Under the pieces are notes generated by a model. It had not been told where the DNA came from. It did no database searches and saw nothing but the letters and a program-made list of their open reading frames with translations. A program made the translations under genes and the position numbers. From Peribacillus deserti (GTDB taxonomy: Bacteria > Bacillota > Bacilli > Bacillales > DSM-1321): a DNA stretch of 64,000 bases. Below are positions 18,062-27,689 of this stretch, piece by piece; the first letter of the stretch is position 1, and each line of letters starts with the position of its first letter. The DNA is taken from positions 141,076 to 205,075 of the forward strand of contig NZ_JAFBFI010000007.1 in assembly GCF_016909175.1 (NCBI RefSeq), written 5' to 3'.

Positions 18062-19245
18062 CTGCAGAGCCACTCCCTTATTGCTTCTTTTTCATTCGCT
18101 GCTTTCTGCTCCAATACACCCTCTAAAGCAAATAATAATACTTCTTTAATCCAGGGACCGGCTTTCCTGGCTGACCATTGTATAAGATCATTTCCATCGA
18201 CAGCCAGCTCTTTTAAGGCATGAATGGGCAGAGACTGATATACACTTTCTATTTGATCGGTATCATGAGCCTCCTCCGGGCATTCCGTCAAAACACAAAA
18301 AATCTTTTCAAGGCTAAGAGTTGTTTCAAGCCCCGCATGAAACATATCTATTTTGTTTAAAGAACCCTGTAAACGGCGATTCAGGTAAAATACATATTTT
18401 TTAATCTGCTTCATCTGTTTAGCAGACATTTTCCAGCTTCTAAGAAAAGAATCGATATCAGCTGGTTTTAATAGATGCACTAAAAGTGTCCAGTTTTCAA
18501 TCAACTCTTTAAGCCCTGCTGTATCCAGTCCCTCATATTCAGCGAGAACATGTCCGCATCCTTTAAACCCGGGTAAAAACTGATAAATCCCAGTCTCTCT
18601 TAATATTTTAAAAGCCTCTGTTTTATTTTCTCCTGCCAGAAGTTTATTGAACTCAGCCAGTATTCGTTCTACCGCTATTTTTTCAAGCAGGAACCCATGG
18701 TCAGATAAACCCTGATATGTAGTTCGTTCAATTGAAAAGGAGAGCTGGCTTACAAACCTGACTGCCCTCATCATCCGCAGAGCATCTTCTTGAAATCGGT
18801 CTTCTGGTCTTCCCACTGTCCTGATTTGCTGATTTTCTATAGCAGCTTTGCCTAAGTAGGGATCTATAATAGTAAAATTCCGATTCATGGCAATCGCATT
18901 CATAGTAAAGTCCCTACGTTTTAAATCATCTTCCAAAGAACGGATAAACTCAACTCTTGACGGCCTGCGAAAGTCGGCATATTCACTTTCTGTGCGGAAG
19001 GTAGTCACCTCATAGGGAATTCCTTTAAATATGACAAGGATCGTTCCATGTTCGATGCCTACATCCACCGTCTTTGGAAATATTTCTTTAATTTCAGCAG
19101 GTGTTGCACTTGTCGCTATATCCACATCACTAATTTGTTTATTAAGAAGGTAATCTCTAACAGCACCTCCAACAAAATAAGCCTGGAAACCGGCCTGTTC
19201 AATCTTTTCAAGGACAGGCTTCGCCTGGATAAAGAGCTTGGGCAT
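18046..19245 (-). CDS. cca: CCA-adding tRNA nucleotidyltransferase
   Basis: A 399-residue enzyme that adds or repairs the 3' CCA of tRNAs. The catalytic head has GGAVRDYLL (about 26-34) and the metal-binding D-x-D in ISDVDIAT (Asp 40 and 42). ERIL and RRDFTMNAIAMN are also characteristic. The start ATG overlaps the bshA stop (TGATG), with GGAGAGG upstream. The chain bshA-cca-birA is overlapping and translationally coupled. Confidence 0.95.
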   Translation of the reverse strand: MPKLFIQAKPVLEKIEQAGFQAYFVGGAVRDYLLNKQISDVDIATSATPAEIKEIFPKTVDVGIEHGTILVIFKGIPYEVTTFRTESEYADFRRPSRVEFIRSLEDDLKRRDFTMNAIAMNRNFTIIDPYLGKAAIENQQIRTVGRPEDRFQEDALRMMRAVRFVSQLSFSIERTTYQGLSDHGFLLEKIAVERILAEFNKLLAGENKTEAFKILRETGIYQFLPGFKGCGHVLAEYEGLDTAGLKELIENWTLLVHLLKPADIDSFLRSWKMSAKQMKQIKKYVFYLNRRLQGSLNKIDMFHAGLETTLSLEKIFCVLTECPEEAHDTDQIESVYQSLPIHALKELAVDGNDLIQWSARKAGPWIKEVLLFALEGVLEQKAANEKEAIREWLCRCNLI

Positions 19246-20399
19246 CAAGTTAAATCCTCTCCTTGCATGGGCTTGCCTGTCAGCAGACGATAGTAAATTT
19301 CTTCGTATTGGAGCACAATTAAGGAGGCACGGAACTTCTCATGAACAGCCATTCGGGCCGCCTCCGAAAATTGCTTGTGCATTTTTTCATCGCTCAATAA
19401 GAGAAGCGCCATTTCAGCTGCTGCTTTATAATCTCCAAGACTGCAAAGAAACCCGGTTACTCCATCTTCAATGACCTCGGGAATACCTCCAACGTTTGTT
19501 CCTATACATGGTACCCCGCATGCCATGGCTTCAATAAGCACCAGGCCGAAACTTTCTTTCTTCGATAATAAAAGCATTAGATCGCTTATGGAATATAATT
19601 CTTCAAGATTGTCCTGCTTTCCGAGTGTGAGAATTTTATCCTTAATTCCTAATTCATTTGCAAGCTTGCATACTACCGACATTTCCGGCCCGTCACCCAC
19701 AAGCATCAGCTTAGACGGTACCTGCTTCTGAACTTCATAAAAGGTTTGCACTACATCGCTGACCCTTTTTACACCTCTGAAATTTGAAACATGAATGATA
19801 ACCTTCTCGTCTTCAGCTATTCCGTATTCCTGCTTTAAATGACGGGAATCTGTTTTTCGGTATACACGTTCATCTATAAAATTGTAAATCGTTTGTATCT
19901 CTTTATCTGGCTGTATAAGGGTATAGGTCTGATCTACAAGAGCACCGGAAACGGCAGTAACCACATCCGATTTTTCTATCCCGAATTTTATGCTCTCCGT
20001 TAAAGATGGATCATAACCCAGTACCGTAATGTCCGTACCATGCAGGGTTGTTACAATTTTCACATCCGTACCAGCCATCTGTCTTGCGAGAATGGCACAT
20101 ACTGCATGCGGAATCGCATAGTGTACATGGAGAATATCTAGCTGCTCTCTTTTTGCGACTTCAGCCATTTTACTTGCCAGCGCGAGATCGTATGGGGGAT
20201 ATTGAAAAACTGAATATTGATTTACTTCTACCTGATGGTAAAAAATATTCGGATACCTCCGCTTAAGCCTAAAAGGCATGCTTGAGGAAATAAAATGGAT
20301 TTCATGGCCTCTCTCGGCGAGAAGTTTGCCAAGCTCTGTCGCTACTGCTCCAGAGCCTCCAACCGTCGGATAGCAGGTAATACCTATTTTTAGTTTCAT
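19245..20399 (-). CDS. bshA: bacillithiol glycosyltransferase BshA
   Basis: A 384-residue GT4-family enzyme that joins GlcNAc to L-malate, the first step of bacillithiol synthesis. Visible motifs are the N-terminal [19 protein letters not shown], the donor-binding [19 protein letters not shown], and the acceptor-side HVHYAIPHA. It lies 3 bp after bshB1, which catalyses the next step. The bacillithiol disulfide reductase ypdA is also in this window, at 62-63 kb. GGAGAATAAGCT precedes the ATG. Confidence 0.95.
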   Translation of the reverse strand: MKLKIGITCYPTVGGSGAVATELGKLLAERGHEIHFISSSMPFRLKRRYPNIFYHQVEVNQYSVFQYPPYDLALASKMAEVAKREQLDILHVHYAIPHAVCAILARQMAGTDVKIVTTLHGTDITVLGYDPSLTESIKFGIEKSDVVTAVSGALVDQTYTLIQPDKEIQTIYNFIDERVYRKTDSRHLKQEYGIAEDEKVIIHVSNFRGVKRVSDVVQTFYEVQKQVPSKLMLVGDGPEMSVVCKLANELGIKDKILTLGKQDNLEELYSISDLMLLLSKKESFGLVLIEAMACGVPCIGTNVGGIPEVIEDGVTGFLCSLGDYKAAAEMALLLLSDEKMHKQFSEAARMAVHEKFRASLIVLQYEEIYYRLLTGKPMQGEDLT

Positions 20400-20402
20400 A
20401 GC

Positions 20403-21113
20403 TTATTCTCCTAACAAAGCAGCAGGCAAAAGAATGGGTTTCTGCGAGAAAAACCCTTCAGCAAAGGCCGATCCTGACTCTTTTCCGAGCAGCCTTTCCC
20501 TTGCTTCTACCGTTTCAATATATCCATTCACAAGCGGAGTATCAAATGAGCCTTCCGTTTTATTAAATTGGCTTTGATAGGCTCTCAAGCTTCTCAGCTT
20601 GAGCTCGATTGTGTCTGAAACATCTACCGTAAAGGCAGGCTTGTGAAACCCATTGATCATATAAAAATAAACGGATCCTGCCCTGTGAGGCTGCCCATCG
20701 GATGGATCTATGTATTTTTTTATTCCTGCAGAGAAGCATGCTTCCTCCACAAGTCTTGCACAATTTCCGTGATCAGGATGCCGATCCTCAAAATAAGGTG
20801 CAAACACGGTTTTAGGGCGGAACCTTCTAATTACAGAAATAACTTTATCTATATTTTCCCGCGTTACATATAATCCCCTGTCCGGCAGGTCTAACGTGAT
20901 CCTCTGCTGCACTCCTAGAATGCCAGCCGCCTCAGCAGCTTCCTTCTGCCGTAATTCAACAGTTCCATTAGAAGATAATTCAGCGTGTGTTAAGTCACAA
21001 AACACTACTTTTTTTCCAATTGACGCGAGTTTGGCAGCTGTGCCTCCCATGCCGATTTCAATATCGTCTGCATGGGCACCAAATGCTAGTATATCCGCTT
21101 GTTCGTTTAACAA
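20403..21113 (-). CDS. bshB1: bacillithiol deacetylase BshB1
   Basis: A 236-residue LmbE/PIG-L type zinc deacetylase that removes the acetyl group from GlcNAc-malate. The zinc-binding [12 protein letters not shown] (His, Asp, Asp) and the downstream HPDHGNC motif are intact. The start is TTG at 21113, with GGGGTGA 6 nt upstream that overlaps the mgsA stop. It is tightly linked to bshA. Confidence 0.93.
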   Translation of the reverse strand: MLNEQADILAFGAHADDIEIGMGGTAAKLASIGKKVVFCDLTHAELSSNGTVELRQKEAAEAAGILGVQQRITLDLPDRGLYVTRENIDKVISVIRRFRPKTVFAPYFEDRHPDHGNCARLVEEACFSAGIKKYIDPSDGQPHRAGSVYFYMINGFHKPAFTVDVSDTIELKLRSLRAYQSQFNKTEGSFDTPLVNGYIETVEARERLLGKESGSAFAEGFFSQKPILLPAALLGE

Positions 21114-21119
21114 TCTATT

Positions 21120-21524
21120 TCACCCCTGGTCGCGTTCAATCTTTCTCCACTCGATATCTCCTCTTTTCAGCCCGCGTACCAGTATTTCAGCAGTTCCCAT
21201 ATTAGTTGCAAGCGGAATCGAATAGACATCACAAAGTCTTATTAGTGCTGAAACATCCGGTTCATGAGGCTGAGAGGTTAAAGGATCTCTAAAGAAAAGG
21301 ACTAAATCCATTTCATTTCTCGCAATCCGTGCCCCGATTTCCTGATCTCCTCCGAGCGGGCCAGATTGAAAACGGTGGATTTTCAACCCTGTTGCTTCTT
21401 GAATTCTAAGTCCAGTGGTGCCAGTTGCAAATAACTCGTGCTGTTTAAAAATATCCGTATAGGCTGTGGCGAAGCGTATCATATCCTCTTTCTTTTTATC
21501 ATGGGCAATCAGTGCAATTCTCAT
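21120..21524 (-). CDS. mgsA: methylglyoxal synthase
   Basis: A 134-residue enzyme that converts dihydroxyacetone phosphate to methylglyoxal and phosphate, bypassing lower glycolysis when phosphate is short. The catalytic Asp is in [13 protein letters not shown], and phosphate contacts are ATGTTG and [10 protein letters not shown]. Two adjacent ATGs compete (21527 and 21524); AGGGTG spacing favours the second. It sits next to the bacillithiol genes, as in B. subtilis, and bacillithiol helps to detoxify its product. Confidence 0.94.
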   Translation of the reverse strand: MRIALIAHDKKKEDMIRFATAYTDIFKQHELFATGTTGLRIQEATGLKIHRFQSGPLGGDQEIGARIARNEMDLVLFFRDPLTSQPHEPDVSALIRLCDVYSIPLATNMGTAEILVRGLKRGDIEWRKIERDQG

Positions 21525-21533
21525 CATTTCACC

Positions 21534-22334
21534 CTATTCTATTACATTCTCTAATCCATAAACGAGAACATCTATTTTCATAACTTCTTCCACTGCTAAT
21601 TTAACTCCTGACATAAATGAAGCGCGGTTAAATGAGTCGTGTCTTATAGTCAAAAGCTGCCCTTCCATGCCAAACATAACCTGCTGATGTGCAACAAGTC
21701 CTGGAAGCCTTACACTGTGGATGCGCATTCCATTCATATCCGCACCTCTTGCGCCTGGTAAGGTTTCTTTCTCAGAAGGATGCCCCTGAATTTTATCCTC
21801 GCGCACCTCTGAAATTAGCTGCGCCGTTTTTACAGCAGTTCCTGAAGGGGCATCCAGCTTTTGGTCATGGTGCATTTCGATAACTTCGATATCTTCAAAG
21901 TATTTTGCAGCCATCTGTGAAAATTTCATCATCAGAATAGCCCCGATCGCAAAGTTAGGGGCTATTATACAGCCCAGCTCTTTTTCAGCAGTCAGACTAT
22001 CCAGTCTTTCTAGATCTTCTTTCGAGAAACCGGTTGTTCCTACTACAGGGCGGATCCCATACTCGAGTGCTTTTTCTGCATGTACCATCCCTACCTCTGG
22101 TGTTGTTAAATCAATTAAAACCTGGGCATCGACTGAAGAAAAGCATTCATCCAGGTCTGAGTAAACCGGAGCATGAATTCCTTCAAAACCACCGATCTCG
22201 CTTAAATTCATTCCATTATTCTTTCGGTCCAATACCGCCGCAAGCTCGAAATTCTCCGTGTTATGTACTAGTTTTACTGCCTCAAGACCCATTCTTCCCC
22301 TGGGACCTGCAACGATAATCTTAATCTTGTCCAT
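21534..22334 (-). CDS. dapB: 4-hydroxy-tetrahydrodipicolinate reductase
   Basis: A 266-residue NAD(P)H-dependent reductase of the lysine/diaminopimelate pathway, which also feeds dipicolinate synthesis in sporulation. The Rossmann motif is [13 protein letters not shown]. The signature [15 protein letters not shown] carries the catalytic His and Lys region. The ATG at 22334 has GGAGAGGGAG upstream; the frame to 22352 would place the start within it. It overlaps ypjD by 14 bp. Confidence 0.96.
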   Translation of the reverse strand: MDKIKIIVAGPRGRMGLEAVKLVHNTENFELAAVLDRKNNGMNLSEIGGFEGIHAPVYSDLDECFSSVDAQVLIDLTTPEVGMVHAEKALEYGIRPVVGTTGFSKEDLERLDSLTAEKELGCIIAPNFAIGAILMMKFSQMAAKYFEDIEVIEMHHDQKLDAPSGTAVKTAQLISEVREDKIQGHPSEKETLPGARGADMNGMRIHSVRLPGLVAHQQVMFGMEGQLLTIRHDSFNRASFMSGVKLAVEEVMKIDVLVYGLENVIE

Positions 22335-22683
22335 GTTCTTCTCCCTCTCCAATCCGTGTCCATCTGTCTTTATCTCTTGTATTAAATTTGGTCATTACTC
22401 TATCATGTGCTTCTTGTAAATCAATGCCGAGAGAATTCGCAAAACAAATCAGGACAAACAGCATATCGCCTAATTCCTCTTCAACCGCTTTTTCTTTTTC
22501 ACTGGCTTTTTTGGGTTTTTCCCCGTAATAATGGTTTACTTCCCTTGCCAGTTCTCCCAGCTCTTCAGTCATTCGGGCCATCATTGCTAAAGGACTGAAA
22601 TAACCCTCTTTAAACTGGCTGATATATTTGTCAACTTCATTCTGAAGATCTTTTATGGATTTCTCATTCTTCACAGTAATCAC
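22321..22683 (-). CDS. ypjD: MazG-like nucleotide pyrophosphohydrolase
   Basis: A 120-residue all-helical protein with the MazG metal signature: [11 protein letters not shown] followed by [17 protein letters not shown] (E-E-x2-E and E-x2-D pattern). It likely hydrolyses a non-canonical or excess nucleoside triphosphate. It is first in the operon ypjD-dapB-mgsA-bshB1-bshA-cca-birA, behind a clear promoter. Confidence 0.88.
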   Translation of the reverse strand: MITVKNEKSIKDLQNEVDKYISQFKEGYFSPLAMMARMTEELGELAREVNHYYGEKPKKASEKEKAVEEELGDMLFVLICFANSLGIDLQEAHDRVMTKFNTRDKDRWTRIGEGEEHGQD

Positions 22684-22703
22684 CCTTCATACTTTCTTCT
22701 TAC

Positions 22704-22732
22704 ATGTTAGCTAAAAGTAACCTTTATGACAA
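22704..22732 (-). promoter_or_regulatory. sigma-A promoter of the ypjD-dapB-bsh operon
   Basis: Minus-strand TTGTCA and TAACAT separated by 17 bp, about 20 bp before ypjD. Its -35 lies 21 bp from the -35 of the divergent ypjC promoter. Confidence 0.75.
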
Positions 22733-22753
22733 CTTTTTGCGCCGCCCCATAGG

Positions 22754-22782
22754 TTGCTCCATAATAAGTATTCCTATATAAT
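22754..22782 (+). promoter_or_regulatory. sigma-A promoter of ypjC
   Basis: TTGCTC and a perfect TATAAT with 17-bp spacing, about 50 bp before the chosen ypjC start. Confidence 0.8.
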
Positions 22783-22831
22783 ATGGACACGGCAAATTTT
22801 ACTAATGTTTTACTTGGGGGTCTTTTTGCAG

Positions 22832-23704
22832 ATGGTCTATGGCTTAAAAATAAAAAATATTATTTTTATCCTGTTCGGGTCCGGAATTTTTGCTTTCGGC
22901 CTAGTACATTTTAATATGCAGAATAACCTCGCTGAAGGCGGGTTTACAGGAATTACTCTGCTTCTGTATCAAGTTTTTGGGATGAATCTTTCTATTTCAA
23001 ACCTTGTTTTAAATATTCCGGTGTTCTTTGCTGGCTGGAGGTTTTTGGGTAAAACTACCTTTCTATATACCATCATAGGCACTGTCGGGCTTTCAGCATG
23101 GCTGAAATTATTCGAAGTGTATCAATTGAAATTCCCTCTTCATCATGACCTTATGCTCGCTGCTCTGTTTGCAGGCGGCTTTATCGGGATAGGTCTTGGA
23201 ATCATTTTCCGTTTCGGAGGAACTACAGGCGGCGTAGATATTATTGCCAGAATCGCGGACCGATATTTTGGCTGGAGCATTGGCCGGACAATGTTTATTT
23301 TCGATGCAGCAGTAATCACCCTTTCATTAATTGTTTACCTCGACTACAAGGAAGCCATGTATACCCTCGTAGCTGTTTTTATTGGTGCCAGAGTTATTGA
23401 TTTCATGCAGGAAGGTGCCTACTCAGCCAGAGGAGCCATGGTGATCAGTGACAAAAATCAGGAAATTGCAGAAAAAATCATGAAGGATATGGACCGGGGT
23501 GTGACCATGCTCAAAGGCTATGGTTCATTTACAAAAACCGATAGAGAAGTCCTTTATTGTGTTGTTGCACGAACAGAGCTTGTAAGGTTGAAAAATGCCA
23601 TTACCGCTGTAGACCCACATGCTTTTGTCTCAGTAACGGTTGTCCACGATGTACTTGGTGAAGGATTTACCCATGATGAAAATAAAAATCCAATCGAGAG
23701 ATAG
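22832..23704 (+). CDS. ypjC: YitT family membrane protein (YpjC)
   Basis: A 290-residue protein with five or so membrane segments in the first 190 residues, and a C-terminal DUF2179-like cytoplasmic domain (from about EGAYSARGAMVISDKN to the end). Family marks are NNLAEGGFTGITLL and FRFGGTTGGVDIIARI. I start at ATG 22832 behind GGGGGT. The open frame to TTG 22754 runs through the promoter, and 290 residues equals B. subtilis YpjC. Transport function is presumed for the family but the substrate is unknown. Confidence 0.85.
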   Translation: MVYGLKIKNIIFILFGSGIFAFGLVHFNMQNNLAEGGFTGITLLLYQVFGMNLSISNLVLNIPVFFAGWRFLGKTTFLYTIIGTVGLSAWLKLFEVYQLKFPLHHDLMLAALFAGGFIGIGLGIIFRFGGTTGGVDIIARIADRYFGWSIGRTMFIFDAAVITLSLIVYLDYKEAMYTLVAVFIGARVIDFMQEGAYSARGAMVISDKNQEIAEKIMKDMDRGVTMLKGYGSFTKTDREVLYCVVARTELVRLKNAITAVDPHAFVSVTVVHDVLGEGFTHDENKNPIER

Positions 23705-23727
23705 TGTTGGTTAATGGATTATACATG

Positions 23728-23757
23728 CGCGCGATTCCTTTGCCGGGTCGCGTTTTA
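23728..23757 (+). terminator. probable ypjC terminator
   Basis: A 6-7 bp GC stem (CGCGAT / GTCGCG, with wobble) is followed by TTTT. Moderate strength. Confidence 0.55.
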
Positions 23758-23962
23758 ATATGGAGGCTTGATATCTGAATCCTTCCATTCCACCTTAAAA
23801 TCGGAAGCATTCTACTCTCAGCCATAGTTTATGGGGGTTGGGTGCTATTTGGACGTCTTTTCAACTAATTAAGCAAGCCGTTGTTCAATTTGAATGTGCT
23901 GCTGTTAGGAGAACAGGGTGTAAATCCTTGCTATCTATACCCAAATCCAAAAAAATTGAAAA

Positions 23963-24042
23963 CCTCTTATAAACGGATAAACCCTCTTAAATTTCCGAAA
24001 ACCCCCTTAAAATTTCATTCTTCCTCTTAAAATCCGCCACTT
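23963..24042. repeat. four 20-bp phased units with CCTCTTAAA head
   Basis: Units begin at exactly 23963, 23983, 24003 and 24023. Each opens with CCTCTTA or CCCCTTA followed by an A/T-rich tail that is not conserved. The region lies in a 720-bp stretch (23705-24424) without genes, between the convergent ypjC and yugP. It is not in frame for coding (20 is not a multiple of 3) and has no dyad symmetry. Confidence 0.75.
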
Positions 24043-24259
24043 AAAGTTTCATTTACCCCTCATACACGTCTGAGCCCCTTGCTAATGTTTGAATGAACCT
24101 TCAGCTTATAGGTTCGATGGGCTAAATCCGCTAAATAGGCTCGCTACTAACTCCTTATTTTAAGGCTTAAGCCATGCTGAAAGGTCACAAGTCTTTTATA
24201 CATATAACCGCCAGCCGCTTTTGCCGAAAATCCTAATGATATAAACTGAGTACAATTTA

Positions 24260-24332
24260 CCACCTAATATGTTTAAATCGCCACGAATCGCCACATAAAT
24301 AAGTGGGTTAACCACATAAAATGTTCAAATTC
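24260..24332. repeat. phased CCAC(ATAAA) units
   Basis: CCAC words start at 24260, 24281, 24291 and 24312 (spacings 21, 10 and 21). The last two read CCACATAAA. The same CCACATAAA/TTTATGTGG word occurs in the other gene-free stretch, at 53.26 kb. Confidence 0.5.
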
Positions 24333-24380
24333 ATCCTTTAAATAAGATAAACCCCTGGTGAACCAGCGTGTTTATCACAC

Positions 24381-24409
24381 AAAAAAGACTGCCAGCCAAG
24401 CTGTCAGCC
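24381..24409 (-). terminator. yugP terminator
   Basis: Ten-base arms (24387-24396 and 24400-24409) pair at nine positions including one wobble, with TTTTTT after them on the minus strand. Confidence 0.8.
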
Positions 24410-24424
24410 TTTTTGTTATTTTTC

Positions 24425-25096
24425 TCAATCATTTCTAGTCATGCCAGTATAAATTAACACTAAACGTACCAGTTCTAATACGGCTACTGCCGCTGCCGCC
24501 ACGTACGTTAGGGCTGCTGCATTAAGAACCTTTCTTGTTTCTCGCTCTTCATCGTTTCTAATGATTCCTAATGAAACCACTTCATCCATGGCTCTATTGG
24601 ATGCATTGAATTCGACAGGCAGTGTTATGATTTGGAATAAGACTGCAAAAGCCATGAAGGCAATTCCAAGCAGAAGCAATCCCGACATGTTAGCGAGTAT
24701 TCCAGCGAGTATAAGCATCCAGGAAAAATTGGATCCCAGATTGGCAACTGGAACTAAGGCATGCCTGAACCGCAGGAAAGTATATCTTTGCTGATCCTGA
24801 ATTGCATGGCCTACTTCATGTGCTGCGATGGCTGCACCTGCGATTGAGTAACCATGATAGTTCCCACTTGATAAGCGGACGGTTTTGGATCTTGGATCAT
24901 AATGGTCACTTAAAAACCCTCTTGTTTCTTCCACATTTACATTGTAAAGGCCGTGACTGTCAAGAATGGCTCTGGCCACCCCTGCCCCAGTTCTTCCTGA
25001 CGAGTTTTCAACTTTTGAATATTTTTTATAAGTACTTTTCACTTTAAATTGAGCATACAAAGGAACAAGGATAAGTAAGATAAAGTAGATTAACAT
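24425..25096 (-). CDS. YugP-like zinc metallopeptidase
   Basis: A 223-residue membrane protein of the neutral zinc metallopeptidase family 2 (YugP type). The N-terminal helix (residues 1-18) is followed by the active-site AIAAHEVGHAIQ (HEVGH), then two or three membrane segments and a C-terminal helix. The motif EFNASNRAMDEV, typical of the family, supplies a likely third ligand region. GGGGGCTCAGC precedes the ATG. In B. subtilis the named yugP is elsewhere in the genome, so this copy beside ypjB is a local difference. Confidence 0.85.
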   Translation of the reverse strand: MLIYFILLILVPLYAQFKVKSTYKKYSKVENSSGRTGAGVARAILDSHGLYNVNVEETRGFLSDHYDPRSKTVRLSSGNYHGYSIAGAAIAAHEVGHAIQDQQRYTFLRFRHALVPVANLGSNFSWMLILAGILANMSGLLLLGIAFMAFAVLFQIITLPVEFNASNRAMDEVVSLGIIRNDEERETRKVLNAAALTYVAAAAVAVLELVRLVLIYTGMTRND

Positions 25097-25154
25097 GCTG
25101 AGCCCCCTAGTATGAGATTGGTTTCTTATATTTTAATTTTGCCTCTTTCCTGTG

Positions 25155-25943
25155 TCAATCATTCTGCTCCTTTCGGGTATTTACTGATTCTTTATTTCCT
25201 TTGTATTTTCTCCAGCCGACATAGGATAACGTCATAATAATAATACTTCCTGTGGAAATCATCACCCACCATAGAGATGGATCTGCTTCATCTTCTTTCA
25301 TTTCTTCAAAAATGGACTGTAGATCTGATTGCAGCGCTGTTAATTCCTGCTCGCTTTCTTTTTCAGAAAGGAGATTTGGACGATACTGATTAATAAAATC
25401 AAACTTAGCATCCAGTTTTTGTATTTTTTCGGGGGCAATATCCACCTTTAAGCTCGGATGGATCAGATTGTACTGAGATAAAAGTTTATTAAAGCTTTCA
25501 TCAAACTGCTCAACATTTTTTGTTTTCACAGCCTGTTGTGTGGTCTTAAAGGTCTCCATAATCTGTCCTTCCATTTCAGTCCACATAGGCTGGTGTTTAG
25601 ATGATATGGCATCTACGACTAACCGAAATTTAGTAACATTCGAGATTTTTTCATTGAGGCTTAACGAAGCGGTTCCCACTGCCTTACTAGCATCATTATG
25701 GGCTGCAGTTATAATCCTGAGCTCGTCCATACTTAATATATTGTCATGTGCAGTGAGTGAAAGGAATTGTTTAGAGAAGTAATCAAGCATTTGGCTCGTT
25801 TCAGATAATCTATCGCTTTTAACCAGCTGAAGGGCTTCATCAGCAATCGTATCAAGCTTTTCCAGGGACTCACTTTGTGCAAAAGCTGGCTGAACAGGTA
25901 GTAGTAGTATAAAAATGACTAATAATACATTCAGTTTAAACAT
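25155..25943 (-). CDS. ypjB: sporulation protein YpjB
   Basis: A 262-residue extracytoplasmic protein. From the ATG at 25943 (behind GAGAGGGGGG) it has a signal peptide, LNVLLVIFILLLPVQPAFAQ, then a helical domain and a C-terminal membrane helix WWVMISTGSIIIMTLSYVGW with a basic tail. The longer open frame (to 25991) would bury the signal peptide. Position beside ypjA and qcrC matches B. subtilis ypjB, a sporulation-associated gene of unclear role. Confidence 0.8.
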   Translation of the reverse strand: MFKLNVLLVIFILLLPVQPAFAQSESLEKLDTIADEALQLVKSDRLSETSQMLDYFSKQFLSLTAHDNILSMDELRIITAAHNDASKAVGTASLSLNEKISNVTKFRLVVDAISSKHQPMWTEMEGQIMETFKTTQQAVKTKNVEQFDESFNKLLSQYNLIHPSLKVDIAPEKIQKLDAKFDFINQYRPNLLSEKESEQELTALQSDLQSIFEEMKEDEADPSLWWVMISTGSIIIMTLSYVGWRKYKGNKESVNTRKEQND

Positions 25944-26023
25944 ATTTGTCCCCCCTCTCATACTAATAGAAATGTATGAAAGGAGGGACAAGAGTAGAAC
26001 TCTCAGAAACCTATTAATTTCAG

Positions 26024-26614
26024 CTAAAGTTTATATGTCATCCTGGAGGATCTATAAGCCGTATAATAGGCAGCTGCAATTGAGGCCATACTAAGCCAAA
26101 AAGTAAAGTAGCCAATTTCCTGGATATACCTCATTAAGTCCCCGTAATTTGGCATTTGATAATATACATAATCAATCATTTCATTATGCAGAGTCCATAT
26201 TGCGGCAGCTGCAAAATGCCATTTTTTAATCCGAAAAAAGGGAGCATACAGCAGGCCTTGAAGGGCCATTGCAGCATGAGAAGCCATCAGCATATATCCT
26301 GTCCAATGCAGCTCCCCATTTACTATTAAAGTAAGCAGGTTCATTGCAACTGCCCAAATTCCATACTTAAAGAGGGTCATCAATGCCAATGCCTCAAAAA
26401 GGCCAGTGTTTCTTCTGAGGATAAGCCCAATTAATGCGATTACGAAAAACAAAGTGGCGGTCGGGCTGTCCGGCACAAAGGGCAGAAAAATAGCCGTTGT
26501 CTCCGCCAGCTGGTATCCATACCAATAATAGCCGTATACAGTTCCAAATATATTAATAATTAACAGCATCCACAAAAAACTTTTATTTGCCAATATCGAA
26601 TATACAAATGCCAT
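26024..26614 (-). CDS. ypjA: YpjA membrane protein (DUF1405)
   Basis: A 196-residue protein with about six hydrophobic segments and the conserved NIFGTVYGYYWYGYQL near the N-terminus, plus PDSPTATLFF. These are DUF1405 features. I choose ATG 26614 (MAFVYSILANKSFLW); the longer frame to 26704 adds a basic stretch not expected in the family. The gene follows qcrC on the same strand, as in B. subtilis, but a terminator separates them. Function unknown. Confidence 0.8.
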   Translation of the reverse strand: MAFVYSILANKSFLWMLLIINIFGTVYGYYWYGYQLAETTAIFLPFVPDSPTATLFFVIALIGLILRRNTGLFEALALMTLFKYGIWAVAMNLLTLIVNGELHWTGYMLMASHAAMALQGLLYAPFFRIKKWHFAAAAIWTLHNEMIDYVYYQMPNYGDLMRYIQEIGYFTFWLSMASIAAAYYTAYRSSRMTYKL

Positions 26615-26823
26615 GGAAATCCTACTTCCCTTAATAAGTTTCTTACTTTTTACTATATCGTTTAATATGTAATTTTTCCATGCCGCACGTCGAATTCTTT
26701 CCATGGGAAATCCGATCTTCTAAGGGCAGCTTCTTTTGCCAGCGAGTAAAATGGCTTCTTTAGAAGTGCTCCCTAAGAACAAAGCAAAAAAAAACATTTG
26801 TTTTTTAAAGCGCCCATTTATAT

Positions 26824-26853
26824 AAAAAAGCTGGCATGATCGCATGCCAGCTT
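26824..26853 (-). terminator. qcrABC terminator
   Basis: A perfect 11-bp stem, AAGCTGGCATG / CATGCCAGCTT, with a 4-nt loop and a minus-strand T-run, right after qcrC. Confidence 0.92.
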
Positions 26854-26861
26854 AGCCAAAA

Positions 26862-27626
26862 TTATTCAGCTTTTAACTTAGAGATAAATTCAGAAAGTTT
26901 CTTTAGGTCTTCTTCATTGCCTTTGTAAGCGTTTGGAGGCATAGAGCCTTTACCTTCTTTGGCAATTTTCGCAATTTCTTCTGGCTTTAAGTCTGTTCCT
27001 ATAAGTGAAGGACCAGCTCCGCCAGTAAGTTCTTTACCATGGCAGCCGATACAGCTTTGCTTTTGGTATACAGCATAGCCAGGATCTTTTGTATCAATCT
27101 CAGCCTTAGCCACAATTTTACCCTGCTCTTTTGCTTTTTCCCAGTCATGTGTATCAACCGAGTACCAGGTTAAGTAAATAACAGAGGCTAATCCAAGGAG
27201 CATAAACCCGGTAGCCAGCGGCCGTTTAGACGGACGGCGGTGAGGGCTTCTGTCAAGGAATGGTGCAAGCAGTAATCCACCGAATGCAAGACCCGGCATA
27301 ACTAGCGCACCAATTATATTATAAGGACCTGAAGCGTACGTATATTTAAGTAATTGGTATAAGAATAAGAAATACCAGTCTGGCAAAGGAATATATCCTG
27401 TATCAGTAGGATCCGCAATTCTCTCAAGCGGAGATGGATGAGCTACTGTTAAACATAAATAGCCAACAAGAAAAACGGCTCCAACCATCCATTCCTTCAA
27501 TAGGAAGTTTGGCCAGAAAGCTTCTGTTTTTCCAGGATACTCCGAATAATCTTTCGGAATATTTGGTTTTCGTTCGGCAGAAACCCGAGAGTCTCCAACG
27601 AACTTCATACCTTTTCCGCGATGCAT
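26862..27626 (-). CDS. qcrC: QcrC: cytochrome c subunit of the bc-type complex
   Basis: A 254-residue fusion of a subunit IV-like part with a cytochrome c domain, as in B. subtilis QcrC. Three membrane segments lie at about 46-62, 105-125 and 142-160. PLPDWYFLFLYQLLKY is the quinol-side conserved region. The haem c site is CIGCH (Cys192, Cys195, His196), with the axial Met in GSMPPN (about 229). It passes electrons from menaquinol to cytochrome c on the outer face. Strong GGAGGGGG ribosome binding site. Confidence 0.96.
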   Translation of the reverse strand: MHRGKGMKFVGDSRVSAERKPNIPKDYSEYPGKTEAFWPNFLLKEWMVGAVFLVGYLCLTVAHPSPLERIADPTDTGYIPLPDWYFLFLYQLLKYTYASGPYNIIGALVMPGLAFGGLLLAPFLDRSPHRRPSKRPLATGFMLLGLASVIYLTWYSVDTHDWEKAKEQGKIVAKAEIDTKDPGYAVYQKQSCIGCHGKELTGGAGPSLIGTDLKPEEIAKIAKEGKGSMPPNAYKGNEEDLKKLSEFISKLKAE

Positions 27627-27689
27627 GTGAGTCCCCCTCCCCCATTAAAATGGTTGATTAATAGATAAATTAGGCTTCTTCGTTTAATA

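Noticed and set aside
22754..22831. 26-codon N-terminal extension of ypjC
   Set aside because: The extension begins at a TTG inside the promoter and has no ribosome binding site; the ATG at 22832 gives the family length.
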